Assembly (NCBI RefSeq): GCF_002294985.1
Contig: NZ_NSGE01000003.1
Location: 620,001-684,000, forward strand
Length of the DNA stretch: 64,000 nt
Source of the DNA: Mesorhizobium sp. WSM3862
Lineage (GTDB): Bacteria; Pseudomonadota; Alphaproteobacteria; Rhizobiales; Rhizobiaceae
Direction of reading: 5' to 3'
In this document: piece after piece, positions 16,328-26,048 of the stretch
Layout: the number at the start of each line of letters is the position of its first letter
How positions within the stretch are numbered: position 1 is the first letter of the stretch
Made by a program: the position numbers and the translations under genes
Notes under the pieces: generated by a model
What the model saw: the letters and a program-made list of their open reading frames with translations, nothing else
Database searches by the model: none
Told to the model about the DNA's origin: nothing

Positions 16328-17373
16328 CACGGCCCGCCCCGAGCGAAGCCGCCCCAGACGGAATCGGGGCGTTGTCGGAAAGCTTCGACTTCTTCGAGCT
16401 GCTGCGCCGGCTGGAGCAGAGGGGCGGGCTGTTCGGCTATTCCGGCCAGGCCAATCGCGAGCCGGCGCGGCTCGGCCAGCATGTGCGCCTGAGCTTCTCG
16501 GCCAGGGACGTGATGAAATTCCAGGAAGCGGGCGAAAAGGCTCCGGCGCGGGTGACCGTCGCCAATCTCGGACTGCTCGGGCCCGAAGGGCCGATGCCGC
16601 TGCATCTGACGCGCTGGGTGCTCGACCGGCTGTCGCAGCGCTGGTTCACCGGCACGCAAGCGGAGCAGACCAGCGACACAACCTTCGTCGACTTCGTCAA
16701 CATCCTGCAGCATCGGATGATCGCGCTTTACTACCGCGCCTGGGCCGACGCTCATCCGGCGGTGCAGGTCGAGCGCTCGGTCGGCGGGCGCGTCCGCGCC
16801 ATGCTGGAAGCAATGTCGGGGATCGGCCTTCCCGGCACCCAGGATGCCGAACTCGACGCGGTGCGGCTGCGCCAGGCCGGCTCGCTGGCCCGCCAGGTCG
16901 ACGGTCCGGAACGGCTGACCTTGTTTCTTGCCACGGCCTTCAAGGTGCCGGTCGAGATCAAGGAATTCGTCGCTTCCTGGATCACCATACCGGCGGCACT
17001 GCAGAGCCGCGTCGGCAAGGCCTATGCGGCGCTCGGGCGCGGGGCGACGATCGGCCCGCGCGTCTTCAGCCGCCAGAGCCGGATCGAGTTGCGCGTCGGC
17101 CCGCTCGATCTCGACGCCTTCAAGTCGTTCCTGCCCGGAGAGCGGCGCCTCGCCCTCTTCAAGAAAGCGGTGCGCGACATGATCGGCGAAGCGCTGGACA
17201 TCGATTTGCGCATCGTGCTTGCGCGCGACGCCGTGCCGCCGCCGAAGATCGGAACCGTCCAGCTCGGCCGAACCTCCTGGCTTGCGCGCCCCGCCGAGAA
17301 GGGAGACGCCGACGATCTCAAGCTGCGCACGATCGTCGGCTGGCGGCCGGAAATGGCGGAGGCGGCCGCATGA
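16291..17373 (+). CDS. tssG: T6SS baseplate subunit TssG (ImpH/VasB)
   Basis: A 360-residue protein from ATG 16291, chosen because translation then opens MADDARQSLPDLARP and continues into the TssG motif SFDFFELLRRLEQRGGLFGY (about residues 29-48). The longer open frame upstream is a shadow of tssF. Other family features are GPEGPMPLHLTRWVLDR and the C-terminal RIELRVGPLDLDAFKSFLPG. It bridges TssF and TssK in the baseplate. Its stop overlaps the start of tagH by 4 bp (ATGA). Confidence 0.94.
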   Translation: MADDARQSLPDLARPAPSEAAPDGIGALSESFDFFELLRRLEQRGGLFGYSGQANREPARLGQHVRLSFSARDVMKFQEAGEKAPARVTVANLGLLGPEGPMPLHLTRWVLDRLSQRWFTGTQAEQTSDTTFVDFVNILQHRMIALYYRAWADAHPAVQVERSVGGRVRAMLEAMSGIGLPGTQDAELDAVRLRQAGSLARQVDGPERLTLFLATAFKVPVEIKEFVASWITIPAALQSRVGKAYAALGRGATIGPRVFSRQSRIELRVGPLDLDAFKSFLPGERRLALFKKAVRDMIGEALDIDLRIVLARDAVPPPKIGTVQLGRTSWLARPAEKGDADDLKLRTIVGWRPEMAEAAA

Positions 17374-18818
17374 GCCTGCTGCTGACGCTGGAACAAGGCC
17401 CGCGCTCCCAGGTGGTCAGGCAGACCCGGCTGGACGAAGGCGAACTGGTGATCGGGCGCAGCGCCGATGCCGGCTGGCAGATCGATGATCCGGACATGTT
17501 CGTGTCGCGCGCCCATTGCAAGATCAGCGGCGGCCGCGACGGCTACTTCGTCACCGACACGTCGAGCAGCGGGCTGTTCATCGACGATTCCGACAGCCCG
17601 CTCGGCACCGGCAGGTCGGCACGGCTGCAAAGCGGCATGCGTTTGAGACTGGGCGACTACGTGCTCTATGTCGAGGTCCAGCCAAGCGCGAGCCAGACTT
17701 CGGTCGGTGAGGTCGCCAACCATTCCGCCGCCGCCTGGTCGGCGCCTCAGCCGCGATCTTCGCCCAGCATCGGCGGCGACGATTTCTTTTCGGCCAAGGT
17801 CGAGGAGGAGCCGCGGCGGCCGCGGCCGGCCGATCTGCCGGACCCGTTCGAGCAGCCTGTGCCCGGCGCGTATGACCGCGCCTCGAACCAGCGCAGTTCG
17901 CCCGCCTTCGACGACCCATTCAGCCTCGACCCGGTGGCGACACCGGCCTCGGACGACGACTCGGCAACTGGCCGGTCCGATCCGTTCGGCTTCGGCGACA
18001 TGCCCGCGCGCGGCGATACGGCGCAGCCGGCGCCGAAACCGACCGGCTTCGACGACTTCGGCTTCGGCCCAGCCGCGACGCCTGCCTCCGCCAACGGCGC
18101 GCATACGGCCCGTCGCAGCGAGCAGCCGGCCGAAAAGCCGCAGGTCGCTCCTCCGCGGGACTTGCCGGCGCGCACGCCCGAGCCGCCTCCTCCGCCGCGC
18201 CCGGCTCCCGCGCCCAGGCTGTCCCGTGCAGCTCAGCCTGTGCCCGGCGATATGGCGCTGCGCGCCGCCTTCCTGCGCGGCATGGGGGTCGAGGAGGCCG
18301 ATTTTCTCGGGCGCGACGCGATCGCCGAGATGGAAAAATTCGGGCGCGAGTACCGGCTGATGCTGGACGGCCTGATGCAGCTTCTGCGCAAGCGCGCCGA
18401 GGAAAAGGGCAGCGCGCGCGTTGCCCAGACGGTGGTCGGCGCCTCCGAGGTCAACCCGCTCAAATTCCTGCCGACGGTCGAGGATGTCATCGTCACCATA
18501 ATCTCGGAGCGCAGCCCCGGCTTCCTCTCCGGCGAGGCGGCGATCGGCGATGCGGTGAAGGATCTCGCGCAGCACCACGTGCGCGCTTGGCGCGGCGTTC
18601 AGGCAGCGCTGCGGCGCATGATCGACCGGTTCGATCCGGCGACGATCGAGGAAGAGCTGAAATCCAATTCCGCGATCGGCAACCTGCTTGCGGGCGGCCG
18701 CAACGCCAAGCTGTGGGAGCTTTACCAGAAACGCCATCGCGACATCGCCCAAAGCGCGGAATCGAGTTTCCTGGGCGAGATCGGCGCAGACTTCAGGGAT
18801 GCATACGAAGAGGAGTAG
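17370..18818 (+). CDS. tagH: T6SS-associated FHA-domain protein TagH (first copy)
   Basis: A 482-residue protein with an N-terminal FHA domain (about residues 20-105) and a C-terminal T6SS FHA-associated domain (about 300-475; FLRGMGVEEADFLG, then NPLKFLPTVEDVI). The long middle (about 110-290) is Pro/Ala/Asp-rich and probably disordered. In T6SS systems with PpkA/PppA the FHA protein is the phosphothreonine reader that licenses assembly. The FHA here keeps GRSAD and VSRAH but has SSSGLFID where an intact FHA has the phosphopeptide-binding Asn (NGT). Peptide recognition may therefore be altered. The second copy at 33399-34478 keeps that Asn. tssJ begins 3 bp after its stop. Confidence 0.93.
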   Translation: MSLLLTLEQGPRSQVVRQTRLDEGELVIGRSADAGWQIDDPDMFVSRAHCKISGGRDGYFVTDTSSSGLFIDDSDSPLGTGRSARLQSGMRLRLGDYVLYVEVQPSASQTSVGEVANHSAAAWSAPQPRSSPSIGGDDFFSAKVEEEPRRPRPADLPDPFEQPVPGAYDRASNQRSSPAFDDPFSLDPVATPASDDDSATGRSDPFGFGDMPARGDTAQPAPKPTGFDDFGFGPAATPASANGAHTARRSEQPAEKPQVAPPRDLPARTPEPPPPPRPAPAPRLSRAAQPVPGDMALRAAFLRGMGVEEADFLGRDAIAEMEKFGREYRLMLDGLMQLLRKRAEEKGSARVAQTVVGASEVNPLKFLPTVEDVIVTIISERSPGFLSGEAAIGDAVKDLAQHHVRAWRGVQAALRRMIDRFDPATIEEELKSNSAIGNLLAGGRNAKLWELYQKRHRDIAQSAESSFLGEIGADFRDAYEEE

Positions 18819-18821
18819 GAC

Positions 18822-19274
18822 ATGATCGATCGACGCGAATTCATCGTTGCCCTCGGCGCGACGGGGCTGCTTGCGGCTTGCCAGAGCGGCCCGCCGAAAC
18901 CATCGGTTATCTCGGTCAACGTGACCGGTGGCGCCGGCATGAATCCGGGACCCGGCGGCGGCGATCGACCGGTGACTGTGCTGGTGATGCGGCTTGCCAG
19001 CACCGGCAAGTTCAATTCGGCCGATTATTTCGCGCTGCAGGGCGATGCGGGGTCCGCACTTGGGGCCGACCTTATCGGATCCGATTCGATCTCCGTCGCA
19101 CCGGGCAAGACGGCGGCCAAGACCATCACGGTCGAACCGAACGCGACGGCGCTCGGCTTCGTCGCGCTGATCCGCGAACCCGGCGGACGCAACTGGCGCA
19201 CGACCAAGTCGGTGTCGGCGGGATCAAAATTCACCATCAACGTCACGCTAGGCGGCGGCGGTATTTCCGCCTGA
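18822..19274 (+). CDS. tssJ: T6SS outer-membrane lipoprotein TssJ (VasD)
   Basis: A 150-residue lipoprotein precursor. The signal is unusual: MIDRREFIVALGATGLLAAC combines a twin-arginine-like DRREFIV with a lipobox (LLAAC, Cys at residue 20). It may therefore be exported folded via Tat before lipidation. The mature domain is a small beta-sandwich (VISVNVTGG, then RPVTVLVMRLASTGKFNSADYFAL), as in transthyretin-like TssJ. TssJ tethers the TssL-TssM complex to the outer membrane. Only one tssJ is present although the island has two tssL and two tssM genes. Confidence 0.92.
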   Translation: MIDRREFIVALGATGLLAACQSGPPKPSVISVNVTGGAGMNPGPGGGDRPVTVLVMRLASTGKFNSADYFALQGDAGSALGADLIGSDSISVAPGKTAAKTITVEPNATALGFVALIREPGGRNWRTTKSVSAGSKFTINVTLGGGGISA

Positions 19275-19311
19275 CGGCGAGACAGAAGTTGGCAGTGCAG
19301 AGAGCAGCGGC

Positions 19312-20646
19312 ATGAGCGACGCAAACAGGGTGCTATGGTCCGAGGGGCTCTTCCTGAGAACCCAGCATTTCCAGCAGCAGGACCGGTTCTTCGAGGCGAT
19401 GGTGCGGGGCGCGCTGCAGGCCGGCCAGCTCCATACGTTCGGCTTCCAGCAGCTGACGCTCGATCAATCGCTGCTCGATGCAGGCCAGGTTTCTATCGTG
19501 TCCGCCCGGGGTATTTTCCCCGACGGCACGCCCTTCTCCATCCCGGAAATGATGGACGCGCCGAAACCGCTGCCGGTCACGGCGGATACCGGCGCCGGGC
19601 CGGTGCTGGTCGCGCTGCCGCTCGAGCCGCCCGGCGGCGTCGGTTTCGACCCGGCGCATGCCGCGTCGACCGGCGCGCGCTATCACGGCAGGATCGTGTC
19701 GGTGCGCGATTCCGTGCAGGGCGGCGCCGACCCGGAAGAGATCGAGATCGCCCGCCCGCAGGCGGTGCTGCTTGCGCCCGGCAAATCGGTCGGCGGCTAT
19801 ACCGCGCTGCCGGTCGCCGACATCAAGGGCGTGCGGGCCGACGGCGGCGTCTCGCTCGACGAGAGCTTCCTGCCGCCGACGCTGATCACGGGCGCGGTCG
19901 CCTGGTATCGGCAACTGCTGCAGGAGGTCGTCACCGGTCTCGACCAGATCGCCGAAGCGCATGGCAAGATGGTGATGGGAGGGCCCGGCCGCAGCGTCGA
20001 GGACCTGCTGATGCTCCACCTTGCCAATGCGGCCAAGCCGCGGCTCGCCCACATGCTGGCGCAAGATGTCTTCCATCCGGCCGAACTCTATCTCGAGCTC
20101 GCCGGCCTCGCCGGCGAAATGGCGACTTATGGCTCCAGCTCGCGCCGGCTCGGCGAGCTGCCGGCCTATGACCACATGGCGCCCGGCCCTGCCTATATGG
20201 CCCTGGCGGATGCCTTGCGCTCGCTGATCCTCAGCCTGCGGTATATCGAGCCGAAATCGCGCGCGCTGCCGGTCATGCGGCATGCCACCAATGTCTGGAA
20301 GGTGCGCATCGACAACCCGAAGCTTCTGGTGGCCAGCCGCATCGTCATCCGCGTCGGCTCCGAACTGTCGGAAGACGCGCTGCGCAAGATCTTCGTCAAC
20401 CAGGCGACCGTCGGGTCCGCCGACCAGTTCGAGGGGCTGTGGAAGTCGCGCCTGCCCGGCATTCCGCTGAAGCCGCTGCATTCGCAGCCGCGCGAGATCC
20501 CTTATGACGGCGACCGGCTGTGCCTGGAGTTGGACCAGAAGAGCGAGCATTGGGCCTCGCTGCTCGACGCCCCCGGTTTCGTCATCGGCGTTTCCGGTGT
20601 GCTGCCAAGCGAGCCGCAGGTCGACTGCTATTCGGTGAACAGGTGA
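19312..20646 (+). CDS. tssK: T6SS baseplate subunit TssK (ImpJ/VasE)
   Basis: A 444-residue protein opening MSDANRVLWSEGLFLRTQHFQQQDRFFE, the diagnostic TssK N terminus. The middle contains LMLHLANAAKPRLAHML and the C terminus has WASLLDAPGFVIGVSG. Length is normal. TssK trimers connect the TssF/G wedges to the membrane complex through TssL and TssM. tssL starts 4 bp downstream. Confidence 0.97.
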   Translation: MSDANRVLWSEGLFLRTQHFQQQDRFFEAMVRGALQAGQLHTFGFQQLTLDQSLLDAGQVSIVSARGIFPDGTPFSIPEMMDAPKPLPVTADTGAGPVLVALPLEPPGGVGFDPAHAASTGARYHGRIVSVRDSVQGGADPEEIEIARPQAVLLAPGKSVGGYTALPVADIKGVRADGGVSLDESFLPPTLITGAVAWYRQLLQEVVTGLDQIAEAHGKMVMGGPGRSVEDLLMLHLANAAKPRLAHMLAQDVFHPAELYLELAGLAGEMATYGSSSRRLGELPAYDHMAPGPAYMALADALRSLILSLRYIEPKSRALPVMRHATNVWKVRIDNPKLLVASRIVIRVGSELSEDALRKIFVNQATVGSADQFEGLWKSRLPGIPLKPLHSQPREIPYDGDRLCLELDQKSEHWASLLDAPGFVIGVSGVLPSEPQVDCYSVNR

Positions 20647-20650
20647 GGCC

Positions 20651-21985
20651 ATGAGCCGGGATGATCCTTTCGGACTGTCGGAGGATCGCGAACGCACGCG
20701 CATCAGGCTGACGGGCGCTTCGCCCCGGCCGATGGCGCCGCTGGCGCCGGGCGCGCCGGTGAAGCGCGCGCGCGCCCATCCCAATGTGCTGATCAATAGC
20801 TTCGCGCCGCTGCTCGAATTCGCGCCGGAGCTGGAAAGCGCGCTGGCGCCGGAGAACCCGGAAGTGCTGCGCACGCGCCTGCTCGAGGAGCTCGTGCGCG
20901 CACGCGATGCCGCGATGGCCGCGGGCTCGTCGCTGGAGCGGGCCGATCAGGCCGCCTGGGCGGTGGCGGCCCTGCTCGACGACCTCGCGCTCAACACGCC
21001 CTGGGGCGGCGCCAGCGCCTGGCCACGCCAGCCGCTGGTAGTGATGCTGCGCGGCGACGTCGATGCCGGCACGCAGTTCTTCTCGCGGCTCGACGAACTG
21101 GAGCGGCATCCGAACCGCGACCGCGAAATGCTGGAGCTGCAATATTATTGCCTGGCTCTCGGCTTCCGCGGCAAATATCGCGTGCCTGGCCGCGCCGGCG
21201 ACCGCTCGCTCAATGCCGTTCGCGTGGCGGCGGCGCGCTTCCTGCGCAATGCCGATGCCGAAGATGCGCCGCTGTCGCCGAACTGGAAGGGCGTGATCGC
21301 CTCGGACGAGCCGCAGCGCTTCATCGTGCCGATCTGGGTCATGGCGCTGGCGGCCGTGGTCATCGCCGCCGCCGCTTATGTCGGCCTGTCGATGGGGCTG
21401 AGCAGCCAGGCGGTCGAGCTCTCCGCCCTGGTCCGTGCTTTGCCGCCGCCCTCGCGGGGCGAGGTCACCCGCGCCGCGCCCAAGGTCGACGCGCCCGAAC
21501 CCGAGGCGCCGCAACCGGAACCGGTCGATTTTGCGCTGCTGCCTGAATTCAAGGCCGAGGCACCGGATGGTCTCAAGCCGGCGCTGAGCGGCACCGAGAG
21601 CGTGTCGCTGGCCAAGCTCGTCATCCAGTCTTCCAATCCCGAACTGTTCCAGTCGGCGCGGCCGACACTCACGCAGGGCTATGAGCCGCTGATCGAATCG
21701 ATCGCCACGGTGATCCTCGCCAATCAGGAACTCATCGGGAACGTCACGGTGGTCGGCCACACCGACAATGTGCGCCTGCAGAAATCCAACCCGCTTTCGT
21801 CGAACCAGCGGCTGTCGGAAGCGCGCGCCGAGACCATAGCCAACCTTCTGGTGCAGGCCGGCGTGCCGCAGGAGCGCATCCATTCCGAAGGCCGCGCCGA
21901 GACCGATCCGGTGGCCGACAACTCGACGCGCGAGGGCCGCGCGCTCAACCGCCGCGTCGAGGTCCTGGTCGAGAAGAGGCTCTGA
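20651..21985 (+). CDS. tssL: T6SS membrane subunit TssL with C-terminal OmpA peptidoglycan-binding domain (first copy)
   Basis: 444 residues in three parts. The cytoplasmic DotU/IcmH domain covers about 40-210 (PNVLINSFAPLLEF, LLDDLALNTPWG). A single membrane helix follows (about 223-245, IWVMALAAVVIAAAAYVG). The periplasmic OmpA-like domain covers about 320-444 (VVGHTDNVRLQ, then LNRRVEVLVEK), so this is the evolved TssL form that anchors itself to peptidoglycan. The stop overlaps the tssM start by one base (TGATG). Confidence 0.95.
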   Translation: MSRDDPFGLSEDRERTRIRLTGASPRPMAPLAPGAPVKRARAHPNVLINSFAPLLEFAPELESALAPENPEVLRTRLLEELVRARDAAMAAGSSLERADQAAWAVAALLDDLALNTPWGGASAWPRQPLVVMLRGDVDAGTQFFSRLDELERHPNRDREMLELQYYCLALGFRGKYRVPGRAGDRSLNAVRVAAARFLRNADAEDAPLSPNWKGVIASDEPQRFIVPIWVMALAAVVIAAAAYVGLSMGLSSQAVELSALVRALPPPSRGEVTRAAPKVDAPEPEAPQPEPVDFALLPEFKAEAPDGLKPALSGTESVSLAKLVIQSSNPELFQSARPTLTQGYEPLIESIATVILANQELIGNVTVVGHTDNVRLQKSNPLSSNQRLSEARAETIANLLVQAGVPQERIHSEGRAETDPVADNSTREGRALNRRVEVLVEKRL

Positions 21986-24900
21986 TGTTCATCTTGCGCT
22001 TCCTCTGGGCGGTTCTCACCTCGCGCTTCCTTTGGACGCTGATCGGCATCGCGCTGCTTTCGCTGCTGATCTGGGTGTTCGGCCCGATCGTCCAGGTCGG
22101 CCCGTATGCGCCGTTCGATTCCGACAATGTGCGCATCGCCATCATCGCAGGGCTGATCATCCTGTGGCTGATCTGGCTGGTCATCGCGCAGCGCCGAGCG
22201 ATCCGCGCCAACCGCATGTTCGTCGCCGAGATCGCCGCGCCCGTGGCGGAAAAGCAGCTCACTCCTGGCGAGGAAAGCGTTGCCGCGGTTGGCGCCAAAT
22301 TCGGCGAGGTGATGGCGGAGCTCAAGCGACGCAAGCTCGGCGGCCGCAAATTCCTGCGCGAGATGCCTTGGTATGTCATCGTCGGACCGCCGGCCACGGG
22401 CAAGACCACGGCGCTGCGACAGTCAGGCCTCAACTTCCCGATCGATCTCACCGACGATCTGCAGGGCGTCGGCGGCACGCGCAATTGCGACTGGTTCTTC
22501 TCGGAGAATGCGGTGCTGATCGACACCGCCGGCCGTTACGTCCAGCAGGAAAGCCAGCCGGATGTCGACGCGACGGAATGGCTGGGTTTCCTCGATCTTC
22601 TCAAGAAGCATCGTGGCCGGCGCGCACTCAACGGCGTCATCGTCGCGCTGTCGATCGATGCGCTTTCGGAAGGCGACGAAGCCATCAAGGCGCATGGCCG
22701 CAAGATCCGCCGCCGGCTGGCGGAGCTGAACGACCGCCTCGAAATCCGCCTTCCCGTCTACCTGATGCTGACCAAGGCCGACCTGATCAAGGGCTTCGAG
22801 GCCTTCTTCGGCGGTCTCTCGACCGCCGCCCGCGAGCAGGTATGGGGGACGACCTTTCCGCTCGGTGCCCGCATCGACGCAAAGACCATCGAAAGAGAGC
22901 TCGCCGTGCTTGCCACGGAGCTGGAGCGGCGGCTGGTGCCGCGCCTGGAGGACGAGGACAAGCTCGGATCGCGCGCGGAAATCTTCCGTTTCCCGGCCCA
23001 GCTCGCCAGCCTCTCCGAGCCGATCCAGGTGCTGATCGAGGCGATGTTCGGCGAAAGCCGCTACGAGGAAGCCGCCTGGCTGCGCGGCCTCTATCTGACC
23101 TCGGCGACACAGGAAGGCGCGCCGATCGACCGGCTGACGGCGGCGCTGTCCTCCACCTTCGGGCTGCCGCCGCGCCGCGCGATGCTCGCGCCGCGCGTCG
23201 AGAAGCGCAGCTTCTTCCTGCGCAATCTCCTGACCGAGGTCATCTTCAAGGAAGCGGGTCTCGGCACGTTCGATCCGCTGGCGCAGCGCCGCCGCGCCTG
23301 GATCTGGCGCGGCGCGGCCGCGGCTTGCGCGCTTGCCGCCCTGCTGGCGGGCGGGCTGTTCACCTGGTCCTATCTCGACAACCGCAATGCGATCACCGAG
23401 CAGGCCGGCCAGTTCGAGGCGCTGCAGGCGCCGCTGACCGACGTCTCCGCCACGCCGGCTTCGGTGGAGCAGCCGACGATGGACGGGGCGCTGGCCGCGA
23501 TGGACGCGGTGGCGACGGCGCGCACCGCACCGCCGGATGCTGTCCACAATTTGCTCGGCCCGACCGCTTCGGCCGAGCTCGTGCGCGCCCAGACCGACAC
23601 TTACGACCACGCGCTGCGCAACGTGCTCGAGCCGCATATGGTGGCGCTGCTCGAAGCCACGATGTGGCGGCAGATCCGCGATCCGGATTTCATGCTCGGC
23701 GCGCTGAAGACCTATCGCATGATGACCGGCCTGTCGCAGATGGACACCGACTTCGTGCAGAACTGGTGGGTGAACAGTCTGCCGGAATTCGCGCCCGCGC
23801 CGCCCTTCCCGACCGCCGACGCCGAACAGCACCAGCTCGCCGCGATCCGCCGAATGGCGGTTGACGACAGCTACATCGCCCCGGACAAGGAGCTGGTGGC
23901 CGAGGCGCTGAAGACGGTGTGTACCATCTCGCTGCCGGAGCGCGCCTACAAGCAGTTGCTTGCGGATCCGGAAGTAGCAGCCGTCAAGGAATGGGTGCCG
24001 GCCAATTTCGCCGGCCCGAACGGCGCCAAAGTGTTCGCGCGCCGTTCCGCCAAGACGCTGCGCGTCGGCGTTCCCGGCGCCTACACATATGCCGGCTTCC
24101 ACGACGCCGTTCTCGATCGCGTCGAGGATGTGGCGGCGCAGGCGGCGCTCGATCGCGCGGTATTTGCCGGCGGCTGCTCGGAGAATGCCGAGACCTCGGT
24201 GTCGGCGCTGTCCGAAGACATTCTGAAGCTCTACTACGACGACTACATTTCGCAGTGGGACAGCTTCCTGCGCGACATGCGGCTGGCGCCGCTGACCGAC
24301 CTCAACGTCGCCAGCGAAAATCTCAAGGACCTTTCGAGCGCCGATTCCGCGTTGAAACGCCTCCTCACCGCGGTCGTGCAGGAACTCGATCTCACCCGTT
24401 CCGACGAGGCGCCGGCTGATGACAAGAACGGCGCCGCCGCCAAGAGCGGCTCGAAGCTGCTCTCCAAGCTCGGCAAACTCGGCAAGGTCGTGAAGACGGG
24501 AGCGAAATTACTACCACGCGCGGGCTCGGCCGAGCAGGTCGACATGACCGGCAGCCTGGTGGCCGAACATTTCAAGCCGCTCAAGGGCACGATCGCCGAG
24601 GTGGACGGCCAGCCGCCAGCGCTCGACGCAGCTGTGGTGGCGCTGACGGCGCTGTCCAATGTGCTGCAGACGGTGTCGGCCAACCCCGACCCGCAAGACG
24701 CCATCAAGAAGCAGGGCGGCCTGGCCGAGCTGACGGGGGCGGTCGCAAGACAGGCGCAGATCCTGCCTTCGCCGATCAACGACTGGCTGGCCGGGATTGC
24801 CGGCGACACCAGCGGCCTGTCGCAGAAGGCGGTCACCAACGAGCTCAATGCCATCTGGCGCGCCGATATCCTGCCCTTCTGCCAGGCGGCGCTCAACAAC

Positions 24901-25527
24901 CGCTATCCGTTCAGCCCTGAGAGCGCGGTCGACGTCAATGTGCGCGACTTCCAGCGCCTCTTCGGCCCCGCCGGCCTGATCGACGCCTTCATCAACGACC
25001 ATCTGATCAACTATGTCGACACCGCCAGCCAGCCGTGGAAATGGCGCGCCGATTTCGGCCTCGACGCGGCCGCGCTGGCGGCGTTCGAGCAAGCGCGGCA
25101 CATCCGCGACGACCTGTTTCCCGGCGGCACCGGCCCGGTGATGAACTTCACGCTGGAGCCAAAGGACCTGTCGCCCAACGTGGCGCGGGTGACGCTCAAC
25201 CTCGATGGCCAGAACCTCGTCTACTACAACAACGCGACGCGGCCGCAGCCGATGACGTGGCCCGGCAAGGACGGCACCGGCGTGATCTCGCTCGCCTTCC
25301 AGCCGGTCGACGGCTCGCCCGAGGTGATGCTCAACGAGACTGGCAGCTGGGCGTGGCTGAGGATGCTGCGCGGCGGCAAGTTCGCCGGAACCAACCTTTC
25401 CGACGTCTATAGCCTGCGCCTCGGCACGAAAGGCATGTATGCCGATTTCGAGCTCAAGGCGGCCAGCGTCGAGAACCCCTACACACTCGAGATGTTCAAG
25501 AAGTTCACATGTCCGCCGCAGATATGA
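21985..25527 (+). CDS. tssM: T6SS membrane subunit TssM (IcmF, first copy)
   Basis: 1180 residues. Two N-terminal membrane helices (about 10-36 and 51-70) are followed by a cytoplasmic GTPase-like domain with Walker A GPPATGKTT (about 135-143) and DTAGRYV. A third helix lies at about 435-455 (AAACALAALLAGGLFTW), and a large periplasmic part ends in the TssM C-terminal beta domain that contacts TssJ. Length is typical. It forms the core of the trans-envelope complex with TssL and TssJ. The 3' end overlaps tagF (ATGA). A diverged full-length paralogue is at 36331-39861. Confidence 0.96.
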   Translation: MFILRFLWAVLTSRFLWTLIGIALLSLLIWVFGPIVQVGPYAPFDSDNVRIAIIAGLIILWLIWLVIAQRRAIRANRMFVAEIAAPVAEKQLTPGEESVAAVGAKFGEVMAELKRRKLGGRKFLREMPWYVIVGPPATGKTTALRQSGLNFPIDLTDDLQGVGGTRNCDWFFSENAVLIDTAGRYVQQESQPDVDATEWLGFLDLLKKHRGRRALNGVIVALSIDALSEGDEAIKAHGRKIRRRLAELNDRLEIRLPVYLMLTKADLIKGFEAFFGGLSTAAREQVWGTTFPLGARIDAKTIERELAVLATELERRLVPRLEDEDKLGSRAEIFRFPAQLASLSEPIQVLIEAMFGESRYEEAAWLRGLYLTSATQEGAPIDRLTAALSSTFGLPPRRAMLAPRVEKRSFFLRNLLTEVIFKEAGLGTFDPLAQRRRAWIWRGAAAACALAALLAGGLFTWSYLDNRNAITEQAGQFEALQAPLTDVSATPASVEQPTMDGALAAMDAVATARTAPPDAVHNLLGPTASAELVRAQTDTYDHALRNVLEPHMVALLEATMWRQIRDPDFMLGALKTYRMMTGLSQMDTDFVQNWWVNSLPEFAPAPPFPTADAEQHQLAAIRRMAVDDSYIAPDKELVAEALKTVCTISLPERAYKQLLADPEVAAVKEWVPANFAGPNGAKVFARRSAKTLRVGVPGAYTYAGFHDAVLDRVEDVAAQAALDRAVFAGGCSENAETSVSALSEDILKLYYDDYISQWDSFLRDMRLAPLTDLNVASENLKDLSSADSALKRLLTAVVQELDLTRSDEAPADDKNGAAAKSGSKLLSKLGKLGKVVKTGAKLLPRAGSAEQVDMTGSLVAEHFKPLKGTIAEVDGQPPALDAAVVALTALSNVLQTVSANPDPQDAIKKQGGLAELTGAVARQAQILPSPINDWLAGIAGDTSGLSQKAVTNELNAIWRADILPFCQAALNNRYPFSPESAVDVNVRDFQRLFGPAGLIDAFINDHLINYVDTASQPWKWRADFGLDAAALAAFEQARHIRDDLFPGGTGPVMNFTLEPKDLSPNVARVTLNLDGQNLVYYNNATRPQPMTWPGKDGTGVISLAFQPVDGSPEVMLNETGSWAWLRMLRGGKFAGTNLSDVYSLRLGTKGMYADFELKAASVENPYTLEMFKKFTCPPQI

Positions 25528-26048
25528 GCACCGGCTTCTACGGCAAGATACCCGCCACCGGCGATTTCGTGACGCGGCGGCTGCCGGGAGATTTCGTGCG
25601 CGGCTGGGATCGCTGGCTGGCGCAGCAGATCGTCCCGCTGTTTGGCCACGATGCCTGGCAGACGGACACTGCCTTGCGCTTCCTCGCCGGCCCCGCCTCG
25701 TTCGGCGCCTCGGCCGGCGTCATCGTGCAGAGCGCCGACAAGGTCGGCCGACAGTTCCCGCTCAGCGTCGTCGCACGGCTTGCTGAGGCGCCGCTCAAGC
25801 TGGCCTATTCGGATGCCTGGTTCGACCGCATCGAGGAAGCGGCCTTCGCCGCGCAACGGGGCGATCTGACGCCCGACGAACTGGATGCCGCGCTGGGCGC
25901 CCTGCCTGCCCCGGCGGTCGATGAGGATGGCGATGTCATTGACGACCTCGTCATGTGGACCGCGCGCACGGATATCTTCGACGTCGATCCGAAGGCGCCG
26001 CAGCCGGCGCTGGAGCAGATCTTCGCAGCGAGTTGGGAGACGAGCTGA
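25524..26048 (+). CDS. tagF: T6SS regulatory protein TagF (DUF2094)
   Basis: 174 residues from ATG 25524, which overlaps the tssM stop as ATGA; ATG 25509 would add five residues. The TagF pattern is clear: GFYGKIPATGDFVTRRLP, then RGWDRWLAQQI and GRQFPLSVVARL. In Pseudomonas and Agrobacterium, TagF represses the T6SS post-translationally, in concert with the PpkA-PppA-Fha pathway. Those partners are encoded downstream at 33399-43418. Unlike the Agrobacterium version this TagF is not fused to the PppA phosphatase. Confidence 0.92.
   Translation: MSTGFYGKIPATGDFVTRRLPGDFVRGWDRWLAQQIVPLFGHDAWQTDTALRFLAGPASFGASAGVIVQSADKVGRQFPLSVVARLAEAPLKLAYSDAWFDRIEEAAFAAQRGDLTPDELDAALGALPAPAVDEDGDVIDDLVMWTARTDIFDVDPKAPQPALEQIFAASWETS

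Noticed and set aside
25955..26047. Upstream extension of the DUF2169 frame to 25955
   Set aside because: This part lies inside tagF and encodes no family sequence; the TGATG overlap at 26048 gives the family-typical start.
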